DNA of 64,000 nt from Phocoena phocoena. Taxonomy: Eukaryota; Chordata; Mammalia; Artiodactyla; Phocoenidae. The DNA is taken from contig NC_089232.1 of the NCBI RefSeq assembly GCF_963924675.1, positions 38,146,659 to 38,210,658 of the forward strand. The letters are read 5' to 3'. This document shows, piece by piece, positions 1 through 12,519 of this stretch (the first letter of the stretch is position 1; each line of letters starts with the position of its first letter). The position numbers and the translations under genes are program-made. Below the pieces are notes generated by a model that was given only the letters and a program-made list of their open reading frames with translations, was not told the origin of the DNA and did not search any database.

Positions 1-227
1 TTTTTATTTTTAATTTTTTAATTTTTATTTTTTTGCGGTACGTGGGCCTCTCACTGTTGTGGCCTCTCCCGTTGTGGAGCACAGGCTCCGGAGGTGCAGG
101 CTCAGCAGCCATGGCTCACGGGCCCAGCCGCTCCATGGCACGCGGGATCTTCCCGGACCGGGGCACGAACCCGCGTCCCCTGCATCGGCAGGTGGACTCC
201 CAACCACTGCGCCACCAGGGAAGCCCT
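1..227 (-). repeat. CHR-type SINE, cut by window edge
   Basis: Reverse-oriented copy: T-rich tail first, then GCGGTACGTGGGCCTCTCAC, ending CCACCAGGGAAGCCC. It belongs to the short (about 200 bp) class. The 3' tail side is cut by the window edge. Confidence 0.95.
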
Positions 228-440
228 ATGTCCATACATTTTTTTAACAGACATGCATTTGGACTTTGTTATTCCCACTATCTCTTAGAGCTTGTTCCAT
301 ATCTGCATATAAATCTACTTCCTTTTTACAACTGTGTAGCATTCCGTTGTATGGATGCTTTGTAACTTATTTAATGAATGCTCAATTGATTAACATTTAG
401 GGTGTTTGCTATTACAAACAATGCTGCAATCCACACTGTA
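228..440 (-). repeat. Old L1-like fragment
   Basis: Contains wording typical of reversed L1 3'-region sequence (TTCCGTTGTATGGATGC, then ACAAACAATGCTGCAA). It is degenerate and family assignment is by recall only. Confidence 0.45.
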
Positions 441-1079
441 TCAGAGTGTTTTAGGATGAAAGTAACCGAATACAGAACTAAAAGTAGTTTAAACCATAAG
501 GATTTATTATTTTACATAGCAAGAGATCTAGAGCTAGGTGGTCCCAGGGTGGGTTAATTCAGAGGCCCAACAATGCCATTAAGGGACCAGATGCCTTCCG
601 TATTCCTCTTGCCATCCTCAGAGTGTGGCATTTTGTGCCCTGGGTTTGGAAGTAAGAGGCCTGCCACGGGTCCAGACATCATATCATCTTCCAACTCTGT
701 TCAAAGAGAAGTCAATTTCTCCTTATACATCTCATTTTCTCCAGGAGGAAAACTTGTCCCAAAAGCCCTTCTGCAGACTCCTCCTCACACGTCATTGGCT
801 GGAACATGCCCATCCAGAAACAATCATTGGCAAAGGGGAATAGAATGACTATTACTGGCTCATATCAATCGAGATTCATCCCTCAGTGCTGGGGAAGGAC
901 ATACCTTCCCTGGTACTTGAACCAACTCAAGGTCCTATTGGGAAACTAAAAGGCTGAAATGTTTACTGGGTAGCAAACCAGAGGGTTCTCCACTAACACT
1001 CTGGTATATACATCTATGTGTATATATGCAAGTATATTCACAGGTCAAAGTCCTTGCAATAGACTTGTTGGGTCAAAAA
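441..1079. other. No gene seen
   Basis: Ordinary AT-rich intergenic DNA. Short open frames at 573-848 lack start context and recognisable protein content. Confidence 0.5.
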
Positions 1080-1520
1080 AGTTTGCTGAAAATGTGGATA
1101 GACATCAGTGGATAAGTAGATAAACAAAATGTGGTATATACAGAAAATGGAATATTATTCAGCCTTGAAAGGGACTGAAATTCCAACACACGATATGACA
1201 CAGACAGACCTTAAAGACATTATGCTAAGTGAAATAAGCCAGATACAAAAAGACAAATATTGTACAATTCCACTTACATGAGGCACCTAGACTAGTCAAA
1301 TTTATAGAGACAGAAATGAGAATGGTGATTACCAGGAGCAGGGGGGAGGGGGAACAGGAAGTTATTGTTAAAATTTCAGTTTTGGAAGATTAAAAGAATG
1401 CTGGAGTTGGACAGTGGTGATGGTTGCACAACAATGTGAATGGACTTGATAGCATTGAACTGTACACTTAAAAATGGTTAAAATGGTAAGTTACGTATAC
1501 TTTATCACAATTAAAAAAAA
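1080..1520 (+). repeat. Old L1 3'-UTR fragment
   Basis: Recognised from the run 'aaaatgtggtatatac', 'ggaatattattcagcctt', 'tatgctaagtgaaataagcc' and a terminal A-rich tract after 'cactttatcacaatt'-like sequence. This is a mammalian L1M 3' end in sense orientation, ending in a poly(A) stretch at about 1513-1521. Confidence 0.85.
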
Positions 1521-3705
1521 ATGTCGATAGACAGATACTGCCAAATTGTCCTCAAAGAGGCGTTAGCATTTAAATCCCCCACCCCTAGTACATAGGGCAG
1601 TGCTTGGGTTACCCATAACGTGTTGAACCCAGTGCTAGGTCAAGGGTTCCCAAGTGGTGGCACAGAGGGTCTTGGTGGATATAAAGACCAGCGGTACTTT
1701 TATAGGATCAGTAGCAGAAAGGTCCAGTTTTAGAAATAAAAGAAGAATCCCCAGGAGGGGAGGGCTAAATAGTCATTTCCTCATCTTCCTGGAGTTTCAG
1801 CCACCTCTGGACTTCCTTTCCTGAATCACTTCAACCCCATCATCATGGCACCAAGACTCTGCTGCTCCTCTTTAGTCATCTAAGTGAGGACAATGATCTA
1901 GGGCCCTGCTTCCCCTAAAGAAAAATTATCCAAAAATTGGAAATTCAGCAGAATGATTACTGTATGACCTTTCAAAACCACATGACTCTTGTGTAACAAC
2001 CTGCCTGTGAGTCATCTGATTTTCTAAGGGATGTTTGACCCACAACTTACAACTGATTAGGCCAGGCTCTGTGAAGTTACGCTTAATGTGTAAAAGAGTG
2101 ATATGTTTTGCAAATGACTTTTTCCCCTGTAAAGATGTAAATGATGTCTGTCTGGTAGAAAAGATAGGCCCAAAGGTGACAGTTTGATTGCCCTATAAGG
2201 ACATTAACCTGTTTCATATCTAACTCAGCCATCTTATTTTAGCATTCTTCTTTTCACTGGCTGTATATACTTCAGTTTATTCTCCTTTGAACTAGCTTTG
2301 TCATCATGCTGGTTCCCTCCTTCGTGAGCTAGATAAATATTTGACAAGGGCTCACTGTATGCTTGTATGAGAGCTATGTTTTTAACTTCTTGAAAATTAT
2401 ACTTTGACATTCTTAGCCCAGCTGTATCAGGCTTTCATAATGATTTTGCTAAACATGAAAGAAAGAGAATAAACAGAAGAAACTTAAGAAGTATCAAAAC
2501 AGTCTGGCTTCTGATCTTATCACAGTTAAGATTTTATCTACTTCACACCTTGCCTTGTCCCCAAAGATAATAAGTAGTTGCTGCAGGAGACCCCAGTGAC
2601 CCACCTGCGTTTCCTTCCTACCTCCTCACCATCCACACAGACGGGATCATGTGACCAGCTGCCAACTCCAGGCTCTCTGGTACTTCCAATGTTAGACCAT
2701 GAGAGTGTCAAAGTCTACCACTCAGGTTGGGATTCTGCTTTGAGATCTGGGGCTCGACTCTTCCTCAGACGGTGAGCAGGACTGTAAAAACTGGTCCTGG
2801 CTGTGTCCTCCCTCCTCTGGACTCTGGCTGGGATGCTCCCAGGGCCCAACAGTAAAACCACATCCTCACTATGCCTGACTCAGATGTGGGCTGGGAAGTC
2901 CTCCACCTCAGGGAGTGGCCCTGTCCTTAACCTTTGCACCTCAATGGTTCAATCTGTGCCTTCCTAGAGTTTTCCCTCTCGTGGCCACCTCATTCTAGTT
3001 TCCTATTCCCACTGAATGCCTATGTCATGCAGTGCGGCTGTCCCCTTCTCTGGGTCCTACACCTGGAACCCAGCTCCCTGTTGATTTTGCAGAGCCATCA
3101 CTTGCCCAAGGCAGCTGTGTGTGGCACACCTTTATAAAGGCTGGAGAGGGGGCCACTTTGTAGCACTGCCAGCCACTGTGTTCACATCTGCTATTTGAAC
3201 CATTGAGTATTCCTACCCTTTCGAGTGTTTCACTGGCTTCCCTTTCTCAGGTCTCACTCTGTGCTATCTGGACATTAAGTCCTCCATTTCCCTTTCTCTA
3301 AACCTCTCCGCCTTCCCTCCCTTCTCTTCCCTGCCCCTCAGCCCCTGCTCCAGGTCTGCCTCTAGGAATTCAAAATTCTTCCCGCCTCACTGGGGAAGAC
3401 ATAGCCCCGTGCATCTGGCTGGATCTGAGTGAGCGCCCACCTTCAACACCGAGACCAGCCAGAGACTCACCCAGGCTGAGAACCATTTCCCCTCAGACAA
3501 AATAAGACATTTCTCTAGAACGGGAAGGTGGCAGCAGTTGGTTCTTGCTCTAAAAAGCAAAATTTTCATCTCCCACCACACAAATAAATAGCAAAATGGA
3601 AGAAGGGAAGGGGAAATTTTTTCTGTCACGTGGCTCTCAGGGAAATTACGCTTTACCATATTTATTATATATTCTCCCTCTCAGAGCCCAAAAAAGAGCT
3701 GAGTT
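1521..3705. other. Unique-looking non-coding DNA
   Basis: I find no coding signal, RNA gene or clear repeat over these 2.2 kb. The 2578-2775 and 2934-3137 open frames have no recognisable domains. Confidence 0.5.
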
Positions 3706-3719
3706 AAGAATTGCCTTTA

Positions 3720-3880
3720 GGGGACTTCCCTAGTGGTCCAGTGGTTAAGACTCCACACTCCCAATGCAGGGGGCCCGGGTTCAATCCATGGTCAGGGAAC
3801 TAGATCCCGTATGCTGCAACTAAGACCCAGCACAGCCAAATAAATATTTTTAAAACAATAAATTAAAGGAAAAAAAAAAG
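3720..3880 (+). repeat. CHR-related SINE, AT-ending short form
   Basis: The head GGGACTTCCCTAGTGGTCCAG and the ending CAGCCAAATAAATA mark a short tRNA-derived subfamily. Near-perfect target duplications AAGAATTGCCTTTAG lie at 3706-3720 and 3879-3893. Confidence 0.93.
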
Positions 3881-4215
3881 AATTGCCTTTAGGGAAGAAC
3901 CTAGTTGTCCTCAAGGCCGAGGAAATCCTCAGGGCATAGGTCATTTGTGTCCTACCCCAGGCACATGGTCTAAGGGCTCTTAGCTGAACCAGAAAATGAC
4001 AGGGCCCTCAGGAGAAGCTCTGAGCAGCTGCTGAAGTGGTCAGTATCCAAACAGCAGCGTGAAACCTGCTGAGACAGCAGTATATCCTGTGCTGGGTATG
4101 AACTCATCATCTCCATCCTTTAGCCAGCAAAGAAATCAAGGAACATTTGAGCAGCCTATTGCAATTTCTTAAAATAAAACTAATTTTGAGTTTCATCAAG
4201 GATTCATTTGCAATA

Positions 4216-4682
4216 CAGGCACACTTCGTTTTATCGTGTGTTTCTTTATTGCACTTCGCAGATAGTGCGTTTTTTACAAATTGAAGGTTTGCGGCAACTC
4301 TGCATCAGGCAAGCCTGTCTGTGCCATTTTTCCAACAGCATTGGCTCACTTCAGGTCTCTATGTCACATTTTGGTAATTCTCTCAATCTTTCAAACTTTT
4401 TCATTATTATGATGTTTGTTATGGTGATCCATGATCAGTCACCTCTGATGTTACTACTACAACTCCCTGAAGGCTCAGATGATAGTCCACATTTATTAGT
4501 AAAAAGAATTTCTAAATTAAGGTATGTACTTTTTAAAGACATAATGCTACTGCATGGTTAACAGACCACAGTATAGCTTAAACATAATTTTTTTGTGCAC
4601 TGGGAAACACAAAAAAATTCATGTGACTCACTTTATTGTGGTGGTTTATAGCCCAACCTGCAATATCTCTGAGATATGCCTG
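4216..4682 (+). mobile_element. Tigger1-type DNA transposon, internally deleted
   Basis: It starts CAGGCACACTTCG and ends GATATGCCTG, imperfect terminal inverted repeats of the pogo/Tigger1 type. TA dinucleotides sit on both sides (4214-4215, 4683-4684), the standard target duplication of the Tc1/mariner superfamily. At 467 bp it keeps both ends of the 2.4 kb parent but not the transposase gene, so it is a non-autonomous fossil. Confidence 0.9.
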
Positions 4683-4820
4683 TATTACATATATGTTCTT
4701 TAGTTCTTACATTGTCTCAACTTTCACAAAGATACTTAATTCCCTTTGCTTGAAGAGACTGGCCTAAGAAAGCTCAGCGTTAACCTTTATGCTGACTTTG
4801 ACTATGGGAGGATACCAGAC

Positions 4821-5196
4821 TGTATTAGTTTACTTGGGCTGCCATAACAGAATACCATAGGCTGGGTGGCTTAAACAAACAGAATTTTTCTCACAGTTCT
4901 GGAGGCTGGGAAGCTCAAGATCAAGGTGTTGGCAAGGTAGCATTCATTCTGAGCTCCTTCTCTTGGCCTGTCGGCAGCCACCACCTCACTATGCGCTCTC
5001 TTGCTTTTGTGCACACAGGGAAAGAGAGCTCACTGGTGCCTCTTACAAGAGCACTAATCCCATGATGAGGGCCCCACCCTCATGACCTCATCTAACCCTA
5101 ATCACCTCCCAAAGGCCCCATCTGCAAATACCATTACACTGGGGGTTAGGGCTTTAACCTATGAATTTAGTGGGGGGCACAATTCAGTCTATAGCA
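4821..5196 (-). mobile_element. MLT1-like MaLR solo LTR
   Basis: The + strand reads TGTATTAGTTTACTTGGGCT ... CACAGTTCTGGAGGCTGGGA ... AATTCAGTCTATAGCA, which is the reverse of an MLT1-family LTR. It is about full length (376 bp). Family-level naming is from memory. Confidence 0.8.
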
Positions 5197-5381
5197 GGGT
5201 CTCAGCCTTTGAGGCAGTCTCTTCAATTCCCAATCACATGATGTGAAATGACAACCAAGACCATGGGTTGCATTTTAAACTCCATGACTAGAAATAGGAA
5301 AACATCTCAAAAATTATTACCCTAGTTTCTAAAGTTTTTTATAGACCTCTTCAGGTACTTCATTAGAACAGTAGGTAGTAG

Positions 5382-5614
5382 GGACTTCCCTGGTGGAACA
5401 GTGGTTAAGACGCCACACTCCCAACACAGGACCTGGGGTTCAATCCCTGGTCAGGGAAATAGATCCCACATGCATGCCACAACTGAGAGTTTGCATGCCA
5501 CAACTAAGGAGCCCGCCTGCCACAACTAAGAAGCCTGGGAGCCACAAGTAAAGGAGCCCTTGAGCCACAACTAAGACCCAGCACAACCAAATAAATAAAT
5601 AAATTTTTTAAAAA
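5382..5614 (+). repeat. CHR-related SINE, AT-ending form with internal repeats
   Basis: The head GGGACTTCCCTGGTGGAACA is followed by four to five imperfect copies of a 'ccacaactaag' module and ends in (AAAT)n. Perfect 16-bp target duplications GAACAGTAGGTAGTAG are at 5366-5381 and 5615-5630. Confidence 0.95.
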
Positions 5615-6004
5615 GAACAGTAGGTAGTAGTATTCCTTTGAATTTCAAAAGTGTCTGCCAAATGGCCTTCTTCTGAGAAAAAGAAACTCATGCTAGCTAC
5701 AGGAAGATGAGAGTAAGTTCCTCTCTGTGGTGATCTAAAAATATCATAGATTGCTACATGTTAAAATGCATTAAAAATGCAAAATCACTTTCTTTCTACC
5801 CTATTATATCTCCATGTATAGACTGTGATCCATAAGAATGCTCTGTCACTAGAAAAGCATAAAAGTCAAATTTCAGCATGGCATTTTTATGATCACTACC
5901 AGGAAAATATGTAATGGTAAGATAATGGGTGATTCTTTATCCTTTGGTCTTTTTTTCTTTTGTGTGTGGTTACAATGTTGATTATACAAGCATTTATAGA
6001 ACAA

Positions 6005-6135
6005 GAGTAAATAATGATAGCTAACAATGATTGAATTATTAACACGTGCCAGCAACTTGCCAAGTGTTTACATTCTCTATCTCTTCTAATCCTCACAAAA
6101 CCTCATGAGGTAGATAGTATTATTATCTATGAAAC
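6005..6135 (-). repeat. MIR fragment
   Basis: Reverse MIR wording: 'acgtgccagcaacttgcc', 'aatcctcacaaaacctc', 'aggtagatagtattattat'. Confidence 0.7.
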
Positions 6136-6861
6136 CACACACAAAAAATTAAATGTTAAGTATTCATAATTGCCTCCTTGCTCTTCGCCTTCCAAGTAGG
6201 TAGATTACTTGGAGGACTCTCTCTTTTCCTTGATGAGGTGCTGTTGGGGATAGGAAATGGAGAAGCCAAGAGAGAGGGCTAAATTGGAATAAAGGGATGG
6301 AGACTCTGAGGGACTGTAGGGAGCTGGAGATTAAGGGGGGAAGGAGAGGGGAAGGAGAAAGTAAGGACAGGGATGAGGGGCTAGGAGAAGCCTGGGAGGG
6401 GCTGGTCAGTGGGAGAGATGGCTATAGCGATAGAAGAGGAAAGTGTCAGGTCACTACAGAGGGGAGGAGAATTCGGGGGAAAGAATAGGATATTTGGAGA
6501 GGATTTTTCAAAGTTCTGGTACATGAAATACAACCTATTCCTTTTTCCATAGCTCCAGGAAAACCTCAGTACAAAATCTGCGAGGTTTCTTCTAATCTAA
6601 GATACCACTGACTATAAGATGCAATCAATGGCAAGATACATCATTTATGTGCAAGCAAGGAAGGAAGGAAAGCTATCAATTACAAGTTCCCATGGGTTGA
6701 AAATATGTCCTACTTTCAAAGAAACACAGTAGATTATTCTTTAATCCCTTTGTAGTCAGATTTATGGGGTTTTTTCCCCGTCTTTTTCTAATGTGTCATT
6801 ATTTGGTGAGGCCAGATCTGAGCTGCCCGGGAAGGCTTGGTTATATTTTAGTTAGACCCAT

Positions 6862-6990
6862 TTCTCAGATGAGAAAACTGAGCCTCAGAGAAGCTAAATT
6901 ACATAACCCTGGGTTCACAACTAATAAATGGACAGCCAAGATTCCAACCCAAGTCAGCTTGATTCTGAAACCTGTGCTCTCTACTTTTTA
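6862..6990 (-). repeat. MIR fragment
   Basis: 'cagatgagaaaactgagcc' and 'attccaacccaagtcagc' match the reverse complement of the MIR core and 5' part. Confidence 0.75.
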
Positions 6991-7571
6991 AGATACACAG
7001 TCAATAGTTGGCCAGTATTTCATTAAATGTGTAGTTGGTAACAGAAATAACTCTTGAATGAAAAAATAATGGCTCTATATAATACCTTTTATATGTTGCT
7101 GTAATTCAGAACCTCCTGCCCTATCTGGAGCAAATTGTGAGAAACCATGATTTGGGTTTTGTGGCTCAAGAATTCCTTTCTCTTCTTTTCAAATTATCTT
7201 GAAACAAATAAGAGTAGAATGGTCAAATGTCCAAATAGCCATCAGGAGGGTCTAAAATCAAAGCAGATTCTGCACCTCTACTGAGCAAGCATTTTCTTTC
7301 CAAGACAATGAAAGGAAAGCCTTTTTGTGATTCACGGAAACAGAAGAACATTAGGCTCCGGAGCTAAGATCTAAGGACAAGTTCTAAATCCAAGACCAAA
7401 TATATAAAATGTAAACAGATGAGCAGACCATGAACGTGGGAAAATCTGTTCAACCACACCAATAATTACAAAAATCCTGGAATCTCCAGTTCCATAGCAA
7501 GCACCTACAACGTGGTTTTCCAATGCTAACTGTTGCTTTTAATAATCTGTGGATCAAAAAAATAATCATCT

Positions 7572-7778
7572 GGGCTTCCCTGGTGGCGCAGTGGTTGAGA
7601 GTCCGCCTGCCGATGCAGGGGACACGGGTTCGTGCCCCGGGTCCGGGAAGATCCCACATGCCACGGAGCGGCTGGGCCCATGAGCCATGGCTGCTGGGCC
7701 TGCCGTGTCCGGAGCCTGTGCTCCGCAGCGGGAGAGGCCACAACAGTGAGAGGCCCGCATACCGAAAAAAAAAAAAAA
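7572..7778 (+). repeat. CHR-type SINE, short class
   Basis: Well-preserved head, including box A-like TGGCGCAGTGG and box B-like GGTTCGTGCCC. It ends CCGCATACCG followed by a pure A tail, with a short target duplication AATCATCTG on both sides. Confidence 0.95.
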
Positions 7779-8579
7779 TCATCTGTGGATCGTTGCTCCC
7801 CCTCATCCTCCATCCAAGCATGCTGTACACCTGGCTTATCAAAATCCTTCAAGGTGGGATCAAAAGCTGACTTTTTTGTCAATCCCTCCCAAATCCTCTG
7901 ACAGGACTAATGGCTCTTTTTAGAATACGCTGTCATAATTCTGATATTCTTCCTCTTTGTTTTATAGGGAGTTGAGGAAAGACCCGTCTCTCAGGTAGAT
8001 TACTGGCTCTCTCAAGGCAGGTCTGAGGCATCATTTGCTTGTTTGTTGGCTTTTTTTTAACGAAGTCATGTTTGTAAAGCTTGAGCACAGTGACTAGTGT
8101 GTAATAGGGGAACTGACCGAGGTCCAGAACAAGGGCCACTGTGAGAGAGTAGAATATGCCACCCCAAATATGCCTCTTTGGTTTAAGGATTATTTTGAGC
8201 TCATTATTTTGAGAAAAAGCAGACAGAGGAGAAGCACTGAAAACAGAGGAGAAGTTACCCTTTCATAAGGGAAATTTACGTTTATAAAGGAACTCTCCAT
8301 TTGTATGGGTGTCTCCCTCTCTGTACCAGGAAAGGGGGTGTACTATAGATCACAGGAGACTTATCAGTGAAGAAGGAACAGACTTAAATCTGCATAATAA
8401 ATCTTACCCTTATTTACTGTACCTTTCCTGGTCACTTCCCCATAACTTGCTTCTCCCACACTTTTCTTCCTTTGTTTTAGCTGAAAATGGTCCTTAAGCT
8501 CAAGTTCTAGCCACCTCTTTGAGGTACTCTTTCCTGAGTTACTCTTCCTATACATATAAGGCACATGTTAAGAAACTTC
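7779..8579. other. No gene seen
   Basis: Intergenic DNA without a recognised repeat or coding signal. Confidence 0.45.
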
Positions 8580-9605
8580 TGATATGTTCTATCTTCATGT
8601 CCTATCAATTATTGAAGGAAGAGTATTGAAACCTCCAACCATAATGGTGGATTTGTCTGTTTCTCTTTGCTGTTCTACCTGTTTTTGCTTCATGTGTTTT
8701 GAAGATCTGTTAAGTACATAAATATTTAGGATTTTTACATCTTCTTGATGAATTGACCCCTTTGTCATTATGAAGTGACTTTATGAAATCAACTTTGTCT
8801 AATATTAATTTAGCCACCCCAGCTTTCTTTTTTTTTTTTTTTTTTTTTTGCAGTACGCACGCCTCTCACTGTTGTGGTCTCTCCCGTTGCGGAGCATAGG
8901 CTCGGGACACGCAGGCTCAGCGGCCATGGCTCACGGGCGTAGCCGCTCGGCGGCATGTGGGATCTTCCCGGACCGGGGCACGGACCTGTGTCCCCTGCAT
9001 CGGCAGGCGGACTCTCAACCACTGCGCCACCAGGGAAGCCCCCCAGCTTTCTTTTGACTAGTGCCTGCATGTACATCTTTTTCCATCCATTTTTACTTTT
9101 ACCCTATTATCTTGATATTTAAGAATGTTTCATGCAGGCAGCATATAGTTCGGTCTTGTTTTGATAATCAATCTGACATCCTTTATCTTTCAATTGGGGG
9201 CGTTTAGGCCATTTTCATTTAATGTGATTACGGATGTAATGAGGCCTTGAGTCTATCATTTTGCTATTTGTTTTCTATAGGTACCCTATATGTCCTTTGT
9301 TTCCTTTTTCTGCCTACCTGTAGATTAATTGAGCATATTTTATGATTCTATTTTATCTCCTTTATTGGCTTATTAGCTATAACTCTGTTTCTTTACTTTA
9401 ATGGTTGCTAACTTATGACTATCTACCTTCAAGTGATATTATACCATTTCATGTATCACCTAAGTACTTTACAGTAGTATACTCCCATTTCCCCGCCCCC
9501 AGCCTTTATGCAATTGTTTTCATGCATTTTACTTTTACGTATGTTATAAACCCCACAAAACACTGTTATCGTCTTTGTTTAGTCGATTTTCTTTTGAGAT
9601 GTTAA
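8580..9605 (-). mobile_element. Old L1 ORF2 fragment, split by a SINE
   Basis: The + strand shows reversed L1 ORF2 wording ('ttttgcttcatgtgtttt', 'cttcttgatgaattgaccc', 'agccaccccagctttctttt'). The CHR SINE at 8829-9040 interrupts it at CCCCAGCTTTCTTTT, which is duplicated on both sides. The frame is decayed and it encodes nothing now. Confidence 0.85.
8832..9040 (-). repeat. CHR-type SINE inserted in an L1
   Basis: Reverse copy with T tail, GCAGTACGCACGCCTCTCAC and terminal CCACCAGGGAAGCC. A 15-bp target duplication CCCCAGCTTTCTTTT is at 8817-8831 and 9041-9055, so the SINE is younger than the L1. Confidence 0.95.
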
Positions 9606-10750
9606 GAAATACAGTCCTGCTAAGAGAGGCTTTCTCAACCTGTGATGTTGGGACTGAGAGTCAGGAAATGACTGAGGACCCAAGCCTTTCTCAAGAGCTT
9701 CCTTTTGATATTTCTCAGCCAGCATGAAAAGCCTGAGAGGCAGCATAGTGACAAGGATCAGATTAAGGAGATTGTCTTCCTCTTAAGTCTATTGTTTCTG
9801 ATGGTCTCAAGTAGCTACTTTTACGTTAAGGAAGAGAGAACTGTAGAGCAGATCAACCAGTAAATGAGATTTCAGAATTCTGAGCAATATTTAAACGACG
9901 TATTATGAGATATTTCACTGTGGTTACTCGCTCGTGCAGCTGACAGGAGGCGAAGAGCTGGAAAGACTCCTAAGTGTCAGCAGATACTCCTACTGCCAAC
10001 AAGACAAGTCAGGCCTGTGAGCTGATCTCGAACCAGGGGGTTCCATCTGACTCCCCCAGAGTCTGGCGTTTGATTTTGCTTCCTTCAGCACTATCCCCTC
10101 CCCTGGGCTGGCCTTCTGATCTGCCTGGAGCCCCAGGTCTGTCATAGTGACCTGCTCAGCCCTCCCCACATTCCCATACCAGATTCCTGTTCCAAAGCTC
10201 CAAACACCCCTCCACCACTCTTAATAAGGTCTCCTTGACACCATTCATGGGCCCAGAGGTCTACCTGCTGGACTAGACTTACAACAGGGCCTGTGCCCCA
10301 GGGTGCACCCTGCCCCAAAGCCAAGTCCAGTCTCCAGATACCAGCTCCCTTCGTCGGGCCTGAACTGCCACCCTCAGCATCCAGGTATTGAATGAGGAGA
10401 CTTCAGGTGTCATGGAATCCACCTGCCTGTCCAGGTAGGGCCCTCAGTATATGGTCAACTATTATAAAGGTGTTTCTCACAATTAACTGAAGTGTCCCTG
10501 AATATAACTTCTACCTGAGATTCTGATTCTGCCCTCTTCTCAGTTTATAGAGAACTTCCCTACTTCCTGCTCCACCCGACCACCTTTCGGACAGAAGACC
10601 CATTTAATCACGTGTTCCTTTTGCCTGCTCTCCTCAAAACCAAAGCATTTTTAGCTGAATTAAATTTAGAAAAAAAATATTGCTCTTCTAACGATATGTA
10701 AGATACAGCTGGTCTCAGAGTGGGGGAAAGTAGGAAGAAGAAATCCCAAT
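9606..10750. other. No gene seen
   Basis: Moderately GC-rich intergenic DNA. The minus-strand open frame at 10142-10324 has no recognisable features. Confidence 0.45.
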
Positions 10751-10751
10751 C

Positions 10752-11136
10752 TTTTTTTTTTTTTTGGCTGCATTGGGTCTTCGGTGCTGCGTGCAAGCTT
10801 TCTCTAGTTGTGGTGAGCGGGGGCTACTCTTCATTGCAGTGTGCAGGCTTCTCATTGTGGTGGCTTCCCTTTGTTGCAGAGCACAGGCTCTAGGCACGCG
10901 GGCTTCAGTAGTTGTGGCACGTGGGCTTCAGTAGTTGTGGCACGTGGGCTCAGTAGTTGTGGCTCGTGGGCTCAGTAGTTGTGGCTCTCAGGCTCTAGAG
11001 CACAGGCTCAGTAGTTGTGGTGCATGGGCTTAGTTGCTCCATGGCATGTTGGATCTTCCCAGAGCAGGGCTCAAACCCATGTCCCCTGCATTGGCAGGCG
11101 GATTCTTAACCACTGCACCGCCACCGGGGAAGTCCC
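10752..11136 (-). repeat. Long CHR SINE with internal tandem expansion
   Basis: A reverse copy of about 385 bp of the long class. The module 'cagtagttgtggcacgtggg' recurs four to five times in a row at about 10905-11020, making this copy longer than its siblings. Flanks share CAATCTTT. Confidence 0.93.
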
Positions 11137-12059
11137 TCACAATCTTTGCATCAAGGAATTTTCTCTCCTACTTGATAGGAACAGGAGTAGTCCCAGGCTT
11201 TCTGGACCCTGAAGCTGGTGCAATTTTGTGACCCTCTTAAAAGAAAGAACACAAAACACCAAATACACACAAAAATATTTGTCTTGAAATAAGGAAGCAA
11301 ATTGCAACAAATTAAAAATTTGTGTATAGCTTAGGAATAAAAGAACCATAAACCCCCCAAATTAACATATTTTTATAAACTGCCTGAGACACCTCTGTTG
11401 TACTTTTTCCCTATATTTTTTGGTCTGCACACTTTGATCGTACTTCACAGAACAATTTTGTAAAATGATTTTTTACAGAGAGAACAGAAGGATCACTCAG
11501 GCTTTCTTCTAGCATGTTTGATCAAAACTGGCTTTTCACTGATGGTTTAGAAAAGTCTTTCAGCTTCACAATTCATTATTTGTAATACCATGTATATTGT
11601 TAGGATTTTTCCCAAATTTGGGGAAAACTATCAAGTTCCCTTTATATAGGAGCTGTATCTAATTTCAGGGACTTTCAAGTTTTCTTGTTCAGTGACTCAT
11701 CTTATTCTTGGAATTGACTACACTCAACACCCATTTTGCCACCAATATCCTCACAGTGGCTTAATATGAGTTTTATGTTATGTCAGTATTTCATGTCAAG
11801 ACAGCAAAAACTTAGGAAGACTCTATATAGGTGTGCTTGGGAGAAGCCATTTCAGACTGAGGGAGAAGTATGAGCACAGGCAGGCCCAGCAAAAAGAGAA
11901 GTTCCATGGATCAAGCAAAGGGCACAGGGATGGTGTCAATGGGTGATAAGACTAGGGTGTTAGACCAGGTGAGAAGGTGGAAAAAGTGTCAGATGTAGCA
12001 CATATCTGAAGGCAGAGTCTCATGCCTTTAAGTTAAGAAATCAAAGCCACTAATGAATC
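11137..12059. other. No gene seen; possible L2 relic at 11830-12000
   Basis: The stretch 11825-12000 has L2-like reversed wording ('agtatgagcacaggcagg', 'gtgagaaggtgg') but is too degenerate for a firm call. The rest is unassigned. Confidence 0.35.
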
Positions 12060-12170
12060 ACTGAGAAGATGAAAGTCAACCTAGTCTAGTGCTAAGTCCA
12101 TGAGATGAACCTTGGATTGAATCCTAACTCTGCCAAGTACCAGCATGTGAAACTTTGCTAGCAACATGAC
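12060..12170 (+). repeat. MIR fragment
   Basis: 'gtctagtgctaagtccatga', 'gattgaatcctaactctgcc' resemble the sense MIR 5' half. Confidence 0.55.
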
Positions 12171-12519
12171 TTGACACAGAAGCAACTGCAAACCACACAC
12201 ATAGACATCCTCAAGTCCCACTAAATGTATCTCAAATCAACTTCCCCTTAGTCAAATCCTCAAAATGTCCTCCCCCACTGCCACACCACCAGACTCAAGA
12301 GGAAGGCTGAAGTAGCAAGAAGCACCAACCCTAACTAATTGCAGTTAAAATATTTTCTATAAACTTTACAAAAACATATGATCATGTGAACACATTGCTA
12401 AGGGCTCTCTCAGGGCTGCACAAAGGGATGATGCAAGTGAGGGGCCCAGAAATTTAAATTTCACTAGCTTCATAGTAAATTTATTTCTTGGTGGAGAGCA
12501 TAAAACAAAACGGACACAA

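Larger units (their letters stand above)
5631..7571. other. Non-coding DNA with scattered MIR relics
   Basis: Apart from the two MIR fragments listed separately, no gene or active element is seen. A purine-rich GA tract spans about 6240-6490. Confidence 0.5.

Noticed and set aside
7450..7842. Open frames of 115-130 codons over CHR SINEs (also near 8810, 13604, 50029, 53228)
   Set aside because: They are translations of the SINE body, which is GC-rich and stop-poor in several frames; the same peptide wording recurs at each copy.
10905..11020. Tandem 20-24 bp units as a separate satellite
   Set aside because: They are an expansion of a module internal to the long CHR SINE at 10752-11136.
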